From assembly GCF_001816165.1 (NCBI RefSeq), contig NZ_MDZC01000046.1, positions 124,001-188,000 on the forward strand: a stretch of 64,000 bases of DNA, written 5' to 3'. This stretch comes from Hymenobacter glacialis (GTDB lineage: Bacteria; Bacteroidota; Bacteroidia; Cytophagales; Hymenobacteraceae). A program made the translations under genes and the position numbers. Under the pieces are notes generated by a model, which was not told where the DNA came from, ran no database searches, and worked only from the letters and a program-made list of their open reading frames with translations. This document shows positions 54,652-63,470 of the stretch, piece by piece; position 1 is the stretch's first letter; each line of letters starts with the position of its first letter.

Positions 54652-55152
54652 ATGCCCGTTTTGGAAATTGTTACGCACATCAATGCTCCCAAAGAAATCT
54701 GTTTTCAACTGGCTTTGAGCGTTGATTTACACACCATATCCACGCAAAGGACGCAGGAAACGATAGTAGCAGGAGTAAAGTCGGGGTTATTGCAACTGGG
54801 CGAATCCGTAACGTTTCGGGCCAGGCATTTCGGCGTTTGGCAGACGCTGACCAGCAAAGTGACCGAAATGCATGCCCCAACCTATTTCTGCGATGAGATG
54901 CAAAAGGGGGCATTCAAACGCATGAGACATGAGCATCATTTCCGCAGCGAAGGTTCCGTTACCATCATGCGAGATGTTTTCGCTTTTAAGTCGCCCCTGG
55001 GTTGGTTGGGCAAAGTTGCTGATATCATATTGAAGCCGTATTTACGGCGTTTTTTGGTAGAGCGCTGTGCTATAATTAAACAGTTTTCTGAGACTGAAGA
55101 ATGGCGCAAAGTGCTTTCTCTACATGCAGCATACGAGGCCCCACTGCATTAG
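54652..55152 (+). CDS. SRPBCC (START-like) superfamily protein
   Basis: A 166-residue cytosolic protein with the helix-grip pattern of SRPBCC proteins: VLEIVTHINAPKEICFQLALSVDLHTIST at the start, RARHFGVWQTLTSKVTEMHAPTYFCDEM in the middle, and HHFRSEGSVTIMRDVFAFKSPLGWLGKVADI followed by a long C-terminal helix. Such proteins bind hydrophobic small molecules; members of this branch are often annotated as cyclase/dehydrase-like. The start at 54652 is chosen because the longer frame upstream runs through the terminator. No family-specific ligand can be named. Confidence 0.82.
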   Translation: MPVLEIVTHINAPKEICFQLALSVDLHTISTQRTQETIVAGVKSGLLQLGESVTFRARHFGVWQTLTSKVTEMHAPTYFCDEMQKGAFKRMRHEHHFRSEGSVTIMRDVFAFKSPLGWLGKVADIILKPYLRRFLVERCAIIKQFSETEEWRKVLSLHAAYEAPLH

Positions 55153-55156
55153 AAAA

Positions 55157-55189
55157 TTGCCGGTGGTGTTCGGTCTTCCAGTACTTTTG
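55157..55189 (+). promoter_or_regulatory. Bacteroidota-type promoter of thyA
   Basis: TTG at 55157-55159, a 22-base spacer and TACTTTTG at 55182-55189, a full match to TAnnTTTG. The start codon is 47 bases downstream. This is the best two-box promoter in the window. Confidence 0.65.
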
Positions 55190-55236
55190 ATTTTGTTTTT
55201 CTGATTAACGTCGGCGTAAACCGGCGGATTGCTACC

Positions 55237-56031
55237 ATGCGCCAATACCAAGCCCTGCTCCGCCAAATCCTAGCCACCGGCACTGTGAAAACCGACCGCA
55301 CCGGCACGGGCACCGTGTCCATTTTTGGCCCTCAGATGCGGTTCAATCTGGCCGAGGGGTTCCCGCTGGTTACTACCAAGAAGGTGCATTTAAAAAGCAT
55401 TATCCACGAATTGCTGTGGTTCCTGCAGGGCGACACCAACATTGCTTACCTCAAGGAGCACGGCGTGAAAATCTGGGATGAATGGGCCGATGCCGCCGGC
55501 GAGCTGGGTCCCGTGTACGGCCACCAGTGGCGCAGCTGGCCCGACGGCCGCGGCGGCCACATCGACCAAATCAGCACCATCATCCAGCAGCTCAAGACCC
55601 AGCCCAACTCGCGCCGCATCCTCGTGTCGGCCTGGAACGTGGCCGAGCTGCCCGATATGAAGCTGCAGCCCTGCCACGCTTTGTTTCAATTCTACGTGGC
55701 CGACGGCAAGCTGTCCTGCCAGCTCTACCAGCGCTCGGCCGATGTGTTCCTGGGCGTGCCCTTCAACATTGCCAGCTACGCGCTGCTCACCCTCATGGTG
55801 GCCCAGGTAACGGGCCTGCAACCCGGCGAATTCATCTGGACCGGTGGCGACACCCACCTCTACAGCAACCACCTCGAACAAGCCAACCTGCAGCTGACCC
55901 GCGAGCCCCACGCGCTACCGCAAATGAAACTAAACCCAGACGTAAAAGATGTATTTGGGTTTCGCTACGAGGATTTTGAACTGGTGAACTACGCGCCGTG
56001 GCCGGCCATTAAGGCCCCGGTAGCTGTTTAA
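55237..56031 (+). CDS. thyA: Thymidylate synthase
   Basis: Methylates dUMP to dTMP using 5,10-methylene-THF. The 264-residue length is the same as E. coli ThyA. Catalytic C146 lies in [12 protein letters not shown]. Other landmarks are KTDRTGTGT with the phosphate-binding Arg, [62 protein letters not shown] and [27 protein letters not shown] at the end. It draws on the same folate pool as folD. Confidence 0.98.
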   Translation: MRQYQALLRQILATGTVKTDRTGTGTVSIFGPQMRFNLAEGFPLVTTKKVHLKSIIHELLWFLQGDTNIAYLKEHGVKIWDEWADAAGELGPVYGHQWRSWPDGRGGHIDQISTIIQQLKTQPNSRRILVSAWNVAELPDMKLQPCHALFQFYVADGKLSCQLYQRSADVFLGVPFNIASYALLTLMVAQVTGLQPGEFIWTGGDTHLYSNHLEQANLQLTREPHALPQMKLNPDVKDVFGFRYEDFELVNYAPWPAIKAPVAV

Positions 56032-56084
56032 GCGGCAGTTACCCTTACCCAAAGTAGCTGTAGAATAACTGAATCGAATTCGTA

Positions 56085-56675
56085 ATGCGCCACCACGTTA
56101 TTTTCTGCGTTTTCCTGGGGCTGCTGGGAATGGCCGGCGGGGCCAGCGCGCAAAGGACCGCAAGGCCGTTGCCGGGTGGTAAAAAGGACATGGTGGGCAC
56201 GCTGCCCTTGCTGCCGCGCTTCTGGCATCTGGCCGACTCGGCCGAGCGTGCGGATGCGGCAGAGGTGTTCAATCAGTACCTCCATCATTTTATCAAGTAT
56301 CCCATGGAGGCGCTAAATGCAGGGGTGGGCGGCATCATTTACGCCTTGATTACCGTGCTACCTAACGGTAGCGCGAGCAGTATTACCATTATCCGGCGCG
56401 ATTTAAGCACGGGCGCCCCACCCGGCAAAGCCGTACAAGCCCTCGATGCTGAATTGCAACGGGTAGCTTGGCAGCTGCGTTTTAAGCCTGCCCTTGCGCG
56501 CATTGACAGCAGTGCGAGCGCAAACGCCTCTGCTAAAGTAACCGAACTGGATGTTACTACAGATGCCAAGGAAGATACCGAAACCGACGGCAGCATCGAC
56601 ATTACAGAGCAACCCAAACCCAGCCCAATTTTGGCCGATACGGTTACGATTTACTATCGGTTTGCAACTCAGTAA
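56085..56675 (+). CDS. Periplasmic TonB-C-terminal-domain-like protein
   Basis: A 196-residue exported protein: signal peptide MRHHVIFCVFLGLLGMAGGASA, then a TonB-C-like fold (about 65-140) with FNQYLHHFIKYPMEALNAGVGGIIYALITVLPNGSASSITIIRRDL...LDAELQRVAWQLRFKPA. This is the P.eA...gv.G.v.v.f.v...G.i....v matrix of TonB. It has no N-terminal membrane anchor of the TonB type, so it cannot itself transduce energy; Bacteroidota have many such soluble TonB_C proteins of unknown role. The tail is acidic and Thr-rich. It may share the thyA transcript (53-base gap). Confidence 0.82.
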   Translation: MRHHVIFCVFLGLLGMAGGASAQRTARPLPGGKKDMVGTLPLLPRFWHLADSAERADAAEVFNQYLHHFIKYPMEALNAGVGGIIYALITVLPNGSASSITIIRRDLSTGAPPGKAVQALDAELQRVAWQLRFKPALARIDSSASANASAKVTELDVTTDAKEDTETDGSIDITEQPKPSPILADTVTIYYRFATQ

Positions 56676-56720
56676 GGGAGGGTAGAATTCACTGCATCGT
56701 AAAAAGGCTACGCCTGCACA

Positions 56721-57539
56721 CTAGCTACTCAAATTTTGTATAAACGCCGGTAAAGCAGGCGTAAAGGATGTTTCGCCAACCTGTAGAACCATTCGCACCG
56801 CTGCCACATTGGCCGCGAAAACCGCGTCGGCCGCCAGCAGTTCCCCGCGCATGAACAACCCTTCCCGGCACTCTGCATCCGCTGCCCGTGCGGCCCGCAG
56901 CACCTGTGCCCGGCGCACGCCCGCCACGCAGCCGGTTTCGAGTGCGGGCGTAAACAGCACCTCATTCTTCACCCAGAAAATGGCCGCCGCACCCGCTTCC
57001 GCCACGTGCCTGTGGGCATCGCAGAGAATGATTTCATTGAGCTCGCGCTGCTGCCGCTCGTGGGCGGCTCGCACATAGAGCCACGCCTGCGGGCCCTTGC
57101 AAAAGCTCAGCGGGGAATAAATGGAATGGGTTTCGAGAGCGAAATCGGCGTTCGTAATGGCCGAATCATCGGGCACGAAGGTTTCGGCAGTGGCCAGCCA
57201 CTCGGCGGCATCGGTGGCGGGGGGGTAGCGGCCGCCGCCGCCGCGCCAGAGCTGGAGGCGCAGGCGGGCGGCGGGCAACTGGTTGGCCGTGGCGAGGGTG
57301 GCGAGGGTGGCTTCCAGGGCTTCGGCAGTTGCCAACGCGGCAGGCAGCGTGAGGTAGAGCGCTGCCGCTGCTTGCTGCATGCGAGCGTGGTGGTCGGCGG
57401 CGAGGCGCAAGTGGCCGGCCGTGAAAACCAAGGTCTCAAAAAAGCCGTCGCCGAAGGCTAGGCCACGGTTGGGCAGGGGCAGGCCGAACCTCGATTCCGC
57501 CACTAATTCCCCATTAAACAGCAGCTGTTTTAGTCCCAT
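56721..57539 (-). CDS. Class IV aminotransferase (aminodeoxychorismate lyase/BCAT-like)
   Basis: A 272-residue PLP-dependent enzyme of fold type IV. The N-terminal FNGELVAESRFGLPLPNRGLAFGDGFFETL is the family signature, including the Asp/Gly loop. The PLP lysine is likely in the CKGPQAWLYVRAAHE region. The NEIILCDAHRHVAEAGAAAIFWVKNEVLFTPALETGCVAGVRR block completes the cofactor site. It may be PabC (4-amino-4-deoxychorismate lyase) in folate synthesis or a branched-chain/D-amino-acid aminotransferase; sequence alone does not decide. The thyA and folD genes nearby would fit folate but are weak evidence. Confidence 0.85.
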   Translation of the reverse strand: MGLKQLLFNGELVAESRFGLPLPNRGLAFGDGFFETLVFTAGHLRLAADHHARMQQAAAALYLTLPAALATAEALEATLATLATANQLPAARLRLQLWRGGGGRYPPATDAAEWLATAETFVPDDSAITNADFALETHSIYSPLSFCKGPQAWLYVRAAHERQQRELNEIILCDAHRHVAEAGAAAIFWVKNEVLFTPALETGCVAGVRRAQVLRAARAADAECREGLFMRGELLAADAVFAANVAAVRMVLQVGETSFTPALPAFIQNLSS

Positions 57540-57551
57540 TATACCGCCTGC

Positions 57552-57595
57552 AAAATCCGTGAAATCGAAAAAAAACTGCCTGAATCCGTGATTTA
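57552..57595 (-). repeat. ACCACGGAT-family repeat at the dprA stop (diverged)
   Basis: On the minus strand it reads TAAATCACGGATTCAGG from the stop codon of dprA and ends CGATTTCACGGATTTTGC. A T-rich middle replaces the CTCGGAT part of the other copies. Confidence 0.55.
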
Positions 57596-58719
57596 TAGCA
57601 AGGTAAACTTCTTCCCCGGCAGCGCCCGCACCACGCCCCGAAACTCCAGGGCCAGCAGTAGCGAGGCCACGGCGTAGATGGGTAATTGCGCTTTCCAGGC
57701 CAACTCGTCCATCTGCATTTCGCGGCCGGGCGCGGCGGTTAGCAGGGTAATAAGGCTGAACTCTTCAGACGTAAAATCGTCGGCTGAATAGGAGGGCGCA
57801 GGCTTGAACTTGCCCGACTGGTGCAGGGCAGCATCCCAGTTTAGCAGCTGCTCCAAATCCAGCGGCTCCTGATACAACGCGGCTTTATTGGATTTAATAA
57901 GCGCGTTGCAGCCGGCCGATGCCTCCGAGCCCAGGTTGCCGGGCACGGCCAGCACGTCGCGGTCGTAGCTCAGGGCCAGCTCGGCGGTGATGAGGGCGCG
58001 CCTTTGATGGCGGCTTCCACCACCACGGTGCCATCGGAAAGGCCGGCAATGATGCGGTTACGGGCCGGGAAGTTGTAGCGGTCGGGCGGCGTGCCGAAGG
58101 GGAATTCGGTGAGCAGGCCGCCCTGCTCGCGCATTTTCTCGGCGGTTTTTTGGTGGGTATGGGGGTAGATACGGTCCAGGCCGGTGGCCATTACGCCCAC
58201 CGTTTCGAGGCCTTCCTGCAGGGCGGCGCGGTGCGCCATGATGTCGATGCCGTAGGCCAGGCCGCTCACCACCAGCGGCCGGTGCGGCAGCAGTCCCTTG
58301 ATGATGCGCTCGGTTTGCTCGCGGCCGTATTCCGTGGCTTTGCGCGTGCCCACCAGGGCCACTGTTTTGGGGGCGTTGAGGTCGGCCGTGCCCTGGTAGT
58401 AGAGGATGGCGGGCGCGTCCGGAATTTGCTTGAGGCGGTTGGGAAAGCGTTTGCTGGTGTAGAATATGATTTCCACGCCGTCCTTTTCGGCTTTCTTCAA
58501 ATCGGCTTCGGCTTTGCGAAAGGCGGTTTCACGCTCCAAACCGGTGAGGTTTTTCACGGTGACTTCGCCCACACCCGGGATGCGGCGCAGCTTGCCAGGC
58601 GGCATCATGAGCACATTTTTGGCTGAGCCGCCGTAGCTCATCAGCTGGCGCGTGAGCTGCGGGCCCACGCCGGGGAGGAGGGTGAGGGCTAGCTCGTGAA
58701 AGAGGAGTTCGTCGTTCAT
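57593..58719 (-). pseudogene. dprA: DNA-processing protein DprA, one-base frameshift
   Basis: Binds ssDNA and loads RecA during natural transformation. The 5' frame (58719 to 57970) carries the N-terminal helix-hairpin-helix part (LLPGVGPQLTRQLM) and the Rossmann core: VALVGTRKATEYG, VVSGLAYGIDIMAHRAAL, VGVMATGLDRIYPHTH, LLTEFPFGTPPDRYNFPARNRIIAGLSDGTVVVEAA. It then goes out of frame just after IKG. The C-terminal winged-helix part (VLAVPGNLGSEASAGCNALI to 57593) continues in another frame. Adding one base in the GGCGCGCC run at about 57995-58003 restores IKGGALITAELALSYDRDVLA and 375 residues, the usual length. It is a core gene with no other lesion, so a sequencing error is likely. Confidence 0.85.
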
Positions 58720-58762
58720 TGGTTCACCTCACGATAATCACCATGGGTCGCCCTCAACGTCA

Positions 58763-58935
58763 ACCTCACCCCCTGACCCCCTCTCCAAAAAAGAGGGGGC
58801 ACCGGTTCGACTGAATATTCGCTCCTGGAAGAAATTAGCATCTAGATGATTTACAACAGAAGGTAAGACTTTGACATTCAGCTGGAGCGTTTCCGGTGCC
58901 CCCTCTTTTTTGGAGAGGGGGTCAGGGGGTGAGGT
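58763..58935. repeat. Perfect 43-bp inverted repeat (MITE-like element)
   Basis: Arms 58763-58805 (starts ACCTCACCCCCTGACCCC) and 58893-58935 are complementary without mismatch and are separated by an 87-base core. Inside each arm is a smaller palindrome, CCCCCTCTCC...AAGAGGGGG. The element lies between the dprA start and the MerR stop and fills the spacer. I saw no target duplication that I could be sure of. Confidence 0.85.
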
Positions 58936-58952
58936 GAACGCGGAGGGCGCGC

Positions 58953-59315
58953 CTACTCCAACTCCGCCTTCCCCGCCGTGTCTACTTCCTTCTTCAAACT
59001 CACCAGAAATGCCCGGATTTTCTCCAGACTCTGCACCACGTCAATTTTCTCCTTCAGTTGCGGGCCCTTTTGCTTGAGCATGTCGCGGGCGCCGGGAATG
59101 GTATAGCCGCGCTCCTTCACCAAGTGGTAGATGGTGCGGAACACCTCGATGTCCTGCGGGGTATATAGGCGGTTGCCTTTCTTGCTGCGGCGGGGGTGCA
59201 ACTCCTCAAATTCGGTCTCCCAGAAGCGCACCAGCGACTCGGCTACCTTGAACTGGGCGGCCACCTCGCCGATGGTAAAGTACTGTTTCTCGATGCTGCG
59301 CTCTTTATAGGGCAT
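58953..59315 (-). CDS. MerR-family transcriptional regulator
   Basis: A 120-residue DNA-binding protein. Start at 59315 (MPYKERSIEKQYFTIGEVAAQF). The winged helix spans about 12-80: YFTIGEVAAQFKVAESLVRFWETEFEELHPRRSKKGNRLYTPQDIEVFRTIYHLVKERGYTIPGARDML. A C-terminal coiled-coil helix for dimerisation follows (about 85-115). There is no clear ligand domain, which fits the RacA/MerR-like branch in Bacteroidota with unknown inducers. A longer upstream frame runs antisense through alaS and is rejected. It is divergent from alaS with 82 bases between the starts. Confidence 0.9.
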   Translation of the reverse strand: MPYKERSIEKQYFTIGEVAAQFKVAESLVRFWETEFEELHPRRSKKGNRLYTPQDIEVFRTIYHLVKERGYTIPGARDMLKQKGPQLKEKIDVVQSLEKIRAFLVSLKKEVDTAGKAELE

Positions 59316-59320
59316 ATGGC

Positions 59321-59328
59321 TACCTTTG
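59321..59328 (+). promoter_or_regulatory. -7 element upstream of alaS
   Basis: TACCTTTG, a full match to TAnnTTTG, 69 bases ahead of the alaS start in the alaS-merR divergent region. No TTG box at 17-23 bases upstream. Confidence 0.4.
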
Positions 59329-59397
59329 CTTTTCAGCCGAAAAGTACCTAAAAAAACCGCATTCGCTGCCAATCCGGCCGCGTTGCCCTCCTTGTTT

Positions 59398-62079
59398 ATG
59401 TCGCTCCCCACCGCCGCCGCTGTTCGCCAGCAATTCCTGGATTTCTTCGCCTCCAAGGGCCACCACATCGTGCCATCGGCCCCTATTGTGGTGAAAGACG
59501 ACCCGACGCTGCTGTTTATCAACAGCGGCATGGCCCCGTTTAAGGACTATTTCCTGGGCAATAAGCCCGCGCCCTACAAGCGCATTGCCGATACCCAGAA
59601 GTGCCTGCGCGTGAGCGGTAAGCACAACGACCTGGAGGAAGTGGGCTACGACACCTACCACCACACCATGTTCGAGATGCTCGGCAACTGGTCGTTTGGT
59701 GATTATTTCAAGAAAGACGCCATTGCCTGGGCCTGGGAGCTGCTCACCGACGTGTACAAGCTCGACAAAGACCGCCTCTACGTGACCTATTTTGAAGGGG
59801 ACGCGGGCGACAAGCTGGCGGCCGACAGCGAAACCCAGGAGCTGTGGCGCACCTTCACCACCGACGACCGCATCCTGCCCGGCAATAAAAAGGACAACTT
59901 CTGGGAGATGGGCGACACCGGCCCCTGCGGACCCTGCACCGAAATCCACATCGACCTGCGCTCAGAGGAGGAGCGGGCCGCCACCCCCGGCCGCGACCTC
60001 GTCAACGCCGACCACCCGCAAGTGGTGGAAGTGTGGAACAACGTATTCATGGAATTCCAGCGCCTGGCCGACAAAAGCCTGGTGAAGCTGCCCGCCCAGC
60101 ACGTAGACACCGGCATGGGCTTCGAGCGCCTGATGATGGCCGTGTCGGGCGTGAAGTCGAACTACGACACCGACGTATTTCAGCCGCTCATTCAGTTCAT
60201 TGCCAAAGAAGTAGGAGTGGAGTACCACGGCACCGCGCCTGCCAAGGTGACCGACCAGCCCACCACCGAAAACGAGAAGACGGACATCGCCATCCGCGTG
60301 ATTGCCGACCACATCCGCACCATCGCCTTCACCATTGCCGATGGCCAGCTGCCCAGCAACGTAAAGGCCGGCTACGTAATTCGCCGCATTTTGCGCCGGG
60401 CCGTGCGCTACGCGTTTTCGTCGCTCAACCAAAAGCAGCCCTTCCTGTTTAAGCTGGTGCCCGTGCTGGCCGACCAGATGCGCAACATTTTCCCCGAGCT
60501 GAAAGCCCAGACAGCTTTTGTGCAGCGCGTGATTGAGGAGGAGGAAATTGCTTTCCTGAAAACGCTGGAAACCGGCCTGCGCCGGCTGGATGCGCTGGAG
60601 GAATCGGCCCGCGCTAATGGCAGCCACATCGACGGCAAAACGGCGTTTGAGCTGTCCGATACCTTCGGCTTTCCGCTGGACCTCACGGCCCTCATTGCCC
60701 GCGAAAAAGGCTTGACCGTGGACGAAGAAGGCTTCCAGAAGGAGCTGGCCCAGCAGAAAAACCGCAGCCGCAATGCCCAGGAAACCGAGCAGAGCGACTG
60801 GACCGTGGTAGCCGATACCGACGAGCAGCCCGCCTTCGTGGGCTACGACCACGACTCCGCGCCGGCCCGCATCCTGCGCTACCGCAAAACCACCGCCAAA
60901 GGCAAAACCGAGTACCAGCTGGTGCTCGACCAAACCGCGTTCTACGCCGAAAGCGGCGGCCAGGTAGGCGACACCGGCTTCCTGGAAGGGGACTTTGCGA
61001 CGATGCGCGTGATTGACACCAAGCGCGAAAACGACCTCATCGTGCACACCGTGCTCGAGTTGCCCCAGGACCTGACCGGCGAATTCGTGAGCCGGCCCGA
61101 TGCGGCCCGCCGCAACCAGATTCGCCAAAACCACTCGGCTACGCACCTGCTGCAGGCCGCCCTGCGCGATGTGCTGGGCTCGCACGTGCAGCAGAAAGGC
61201 TCGCTGGTGAACGAGAAGCTGCTGCGTTTCGACTTTTCGCACTTCACCAAGGTGACCGACGACCAGCTGCGCCAGATTGAGCGCATCGTGAACGAGAAGA
61301 TTCGCCAGCAAATTCCGCTCGACGAGCGCCGTAACGTGCCCATTGCCGAAGCCAAAGAGCTGGGCGCCATGGCCCTGTTTGGGGAGAAATACGGCGAGTT
61401 CGTGCGCGTCATCACCTTCGATAAAGGCTTCTCGGTGGAGCTGTGCGGTGGCTTGCACGTGCCCAACACAGGCAGCATTGGTTACCTCAAAATCACGGCC
61501 GAAAGTGCCGTGGGTGCCGGCGTGCGCCGCATTGAGGCCGTGACTGGCTTAGGGGCCGAAGCCTACATAGACCAGCAGCTCGACCTGCTCAGCCAGGTGC
61601 GCGAAACGCTGGGCAACCCCCAGCACCTGCTCACCACCCTCGAAAAGCAAAATGAGGAAATGACCACCCTGCGCAAGCAGATTGAGCAGTTTGCCCAGCA
61701 GAGCATCAACCAGCAAAAGGACCAGCTAATAGGCCAGGTAAAGGAGTTAAACGGCGTGAATTTTCTCGCTGCCCAGGTGCAGGCCGGCTCGGCCGAATCC
61801 CTCAAAACCCTGGCCTTCAACCTGCGCCAGGCTGTGCCCAACCTAGTATTAGTACTCGGGGCCGAAATCGACGGCAAGCCCCAAATGGCCGTGATGCTGG
61901 ACGATGACATTGCCAAAGCCGGCAAGCTCAACGCCACCACGCTGGTGCGCGAGCTGGCCAAGGAAATCCAGGGCGGCGGCGGCGGGCAGCCGTTCTTCGC
62001 CACGGCCGGCGGCAAGAACGTGAACGGGTTGGCCGCGGCCATTGCCAAGGCGGAAGAAGCCGTGAGTAAGGCTTTATAA
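59398..62079 (+). CDS. alaS: Alanyl-tRNA synthetase
   Basis: Charges tRNA-Ala and edits mischarged Ser/Gly. The ATG at 59398 gives MSLPTAAAVRQQFLDFFASKGHHIVPSAP and 893 residues (E. coli 876). Aminoacylation core: NSGMAPFKDYFLG, RIADTQKCLRVSGKHNDLEEVG and MGDTGPCGPCTEI. Editing domain: QNHSATHLLQAALRDVLGSHVQQKGS (HxxxH) and ELCGGLHVPNTGSIG (CxxxH). The C-terminal coiled-coil and C-Ala domain end PFFATAGGKNVNGLAAAIAKAEEAVSKAL. The start is preferred over an earlier in-frame codon that lies close to the -7 box. Confidence 0.98.
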   Translation: MSLPTAAAVRQQFLDFFASKGHHIVPSAPIVVKDDPTLLFINSGMAPFKDYFLGNKPAPYKRIADTQKCLRVSGKHNDLEEVGYDTYHHTMFEMLGNWSFGDYFKKDAIAWAWELLTDVYKLDKDRLYVTYFEGDAGDKLAADSETQELWRTFTTDDRILPGNKKDNFWEMGDTGPCGPCTEIHIDLRSEEERAATPGRDLVNADHPQVVEVWNNVFMEFQRLADKSLVKLPAQHVDTGMGFERLMMAVSGVKSNYDTDVFQPLIQFIAKEVGVEYHGTAPAKVTDQPTTENEKTDIAIRVIADHIRTIAFTIADGQLPSNVKAGYVIRRILRRAVRYAFSSLNQKQPFLFKLVPVLADQMRNIFPELKAQTAFVQRVIEEEEIAFLKTLETGLRRLDALEESARANGSHIDGKTAFELSDTFGFPLDLTALIAREKGLTVDEEGFQKELAQQKNRSRNAQETEQSDWTVVADTDEQPAFVGYDHDSAPARILRYRKTTAKGKTEYQLVLDQTAFYAESGGQVGDTGFLEGDFATMRVIDTKRENDLIVHTVLELPQDLTGEFVSRPDAARRNQIRQNHSATHLLQAALRDVLGSHVQQKGSLVNEKLLRFDFSHFTKVTDDQLRQIERIVNEKIRQQIPLDERRNVPIAEAKELGAMALFGEKYGEFVRVITFDKGFSVELCGGLHVPNTGSIGYLKITAESAVGAGVRRIEAVTGLGAEAYIDQQLDLLSQVRETLGNPQHLLTTLEKQNEEMTTLRKQIEQFAQQSINQQKDQLIGQVKELNGVNFLAAQVQAGSAESLKTLAFNLRQAVPNLVLVLGAEIDGKPQMAVMLDDDIAKAGKLNATTLVRELAKEIQGGGGGQPFFATAGGKNVNGLAAAIAKAEEAVSKAL

Positions 62080-62466
62080 GCGCCATCTTGGTTTCATTGG
62101 CCTGCCAGAGGCGGCGGTTCCACTTGCTGGGGCCGCCGTTCCTATTTATGCGCAATCCCGCTAATTGGCTGCACCGTTTTGTTCAGTGTCTATTATCATT
62201 ACCCTTGGTTTTCTATTCTTTAATTTAACAGAATGGTACTTCGCTTTCGTGTTTCAATGTTAGTTGATTGCTGGGGCTGGCTTTTAGATGGCGTGCGGGA
62301 AGATTTGGCATGTCTGCAACCACACATGCCACGACAGGGACAATTAGGTTAAGCCTGAAACAACTCGTCTCCTTAACAAGTACTATATTTCAGAAAATAA
62401 ACAAAGCTTACGGGCTTGTCACGTTGCTGCCAGTGCGGAGTAACTGAATCCTTACCTCCACCATTT
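62080..62466. other. 387-base gene-free region between alaS and the TonB/MORN gene
   Basis: AT-rich in its second half. Near the start is a weak GC hairpin (GGCGGC near 62110 with GCCGCC near 62132) followed by a T-poor tail, which may be the alaS terminator. No open frame with coding character and no recognisable RNA gene were seen. No convincing TAnnTTTG element was found ahead of 62467. Confidence 0.5.
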
Positions 62467-63378
62467 ATGCTGCCCCATACTCCGGTGAAAGCACTACTCC
62501 TCTGTTCGGCGTGGCTACTGGCTTGCCCATTTGCAGCGATGTCGCAAGCTGTTGCACCAGATTTGCCGGCGTTGCCGCTCCTCAATGCCAGCTTTTTTAA
62601 GGCTGATTTCAGTACTGCTTATGCTGATGATTCCACGGCTTACTGCGTCGAAACCACGTTACGCGACAGCCTGTCGGGAATGATGCGAGTGTACTACCCT
62701 TCGGGAAAGCTCAAGCAATTCGTCCCTTATGGCGATGTGCGGCAGCGCATAATTTATGGTACCCTTTCCAACTGGTACGAGAACGGCGCGATGCGCTCCA
62801 AAGAAGACTTTGTGATGGGCAAGCGCCACGGCGACCTGCTCACCTACTACCCGGATGGTACCCTGAAGCGCCGAGAGCAATATGTGCACGGACGGGGCAG
62901 CGTGGGCTCGTGCTACGCTCCCGATGGTTCTCCTATTCCTTATTTTGGCTACGAACAGTTGCCCCTTTACCCGGGCGGAGAATCAGTGCTGTTAAAAGAA
63001 ATAACGGGAGGCGCGCGCCTGAATGCGAAAGAGACGGCTGAAATGCGCCAAGAAATTGCGCAGGTTGTGACCATGCGGCACCAAATCTGGAAACGTGAAG
63101 TGTTGGTTGAACTGCTAGTGGCCAAAGACGGCCACTTAGCCGATGCCAAAATTGTACAGTCCGGAAGCTCTTACCTGGGTACCGCCACCCTGAGGTCCGT
63201 GGCCCAGCTTAAGCGGCAGTTCATGCCGGCCCGCCTCGATGGCCAGGCGGTGGAAAGCCGCTTTATAGTACTGGTTTCTTACATGCTCGAGATGCCATAC
63301 ACGCCCGGGAGGTCACGGCGGCCCCATGAAACCGCTGCGGACAATTATCATCGCCCTCCCGGGCTTAGCGGCCAATAA
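62467..63378 (+). CDS. Exported MORN-repeat and TonB-C-like protein
   Basis: A 303-residue exported protein: ATG 62467 gives a signal peptide (KALLLCSAWLLACPFAAMSQA). A MORN-like region (about 75-145) has repeats such as GMMRVYYPSGKLKQFVPYGDV, GTLSNWYENGAMRSKEDFVMGKRHGDLLTYYPDGTLKRREQYVHG. A TonB-C-like fold (about 190-280) then ends VLVELLVAKDGHLADAKIVQSG...LRSVAQLKRQFMPARLDGQAV. Antitoxin-like MORN proteins exist in Bacteroidota, but here the pair with TonB_C suggests an envelope role without proof. It is alone in its unit. Confidence 0.75.
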   Translation: MLPHTPVKALLLCSAWLLACPFAAMSQAVAPDLPALPLLNASFFKADFSTAYADDSTAYCVETTLRDSLSGMMRVYYPSGKLKQFVPYGDVRQRIIYGTLSNWYENGAMRSKEDFVMGKRHGDLLTYYPDGTLKRREQYVHGRGSVGSCYAPDGSPIPYFGYEQLPLYPGGESVLLKEITGGARLNAKETAEMRQEIAQVVTMRHQIWKREVLVELLVAKDGHLADAKIVQSGSSYLGTATLRSVAQLKRQFMPARLDGQAVESRFIVLVSYMLEMPYTPGRSRRPHETAADNYHRPPGLSGQ

Positions 63379-63470
63379 AACATCTGGTGGTCTAAATCGG
63401 GACGGTACCACGAACGTTTGGTTCAAGTACCACTACTTCCACAACGAGCCATGATGGTGCCAGCGCTGCT

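Noticed and set aside
59962..61458. A 498-codon open frame on the minus strand
   Set aside because: It lies fully inside alaS on the opposite strand and has the same biased composition; alaS is secure.
62080..62466. Possible tRNA or small RNA gene
   Set aside because: No cloverleaf, conserved T-loop or clear promoter-terminator pair was found in this gene-free stretch.
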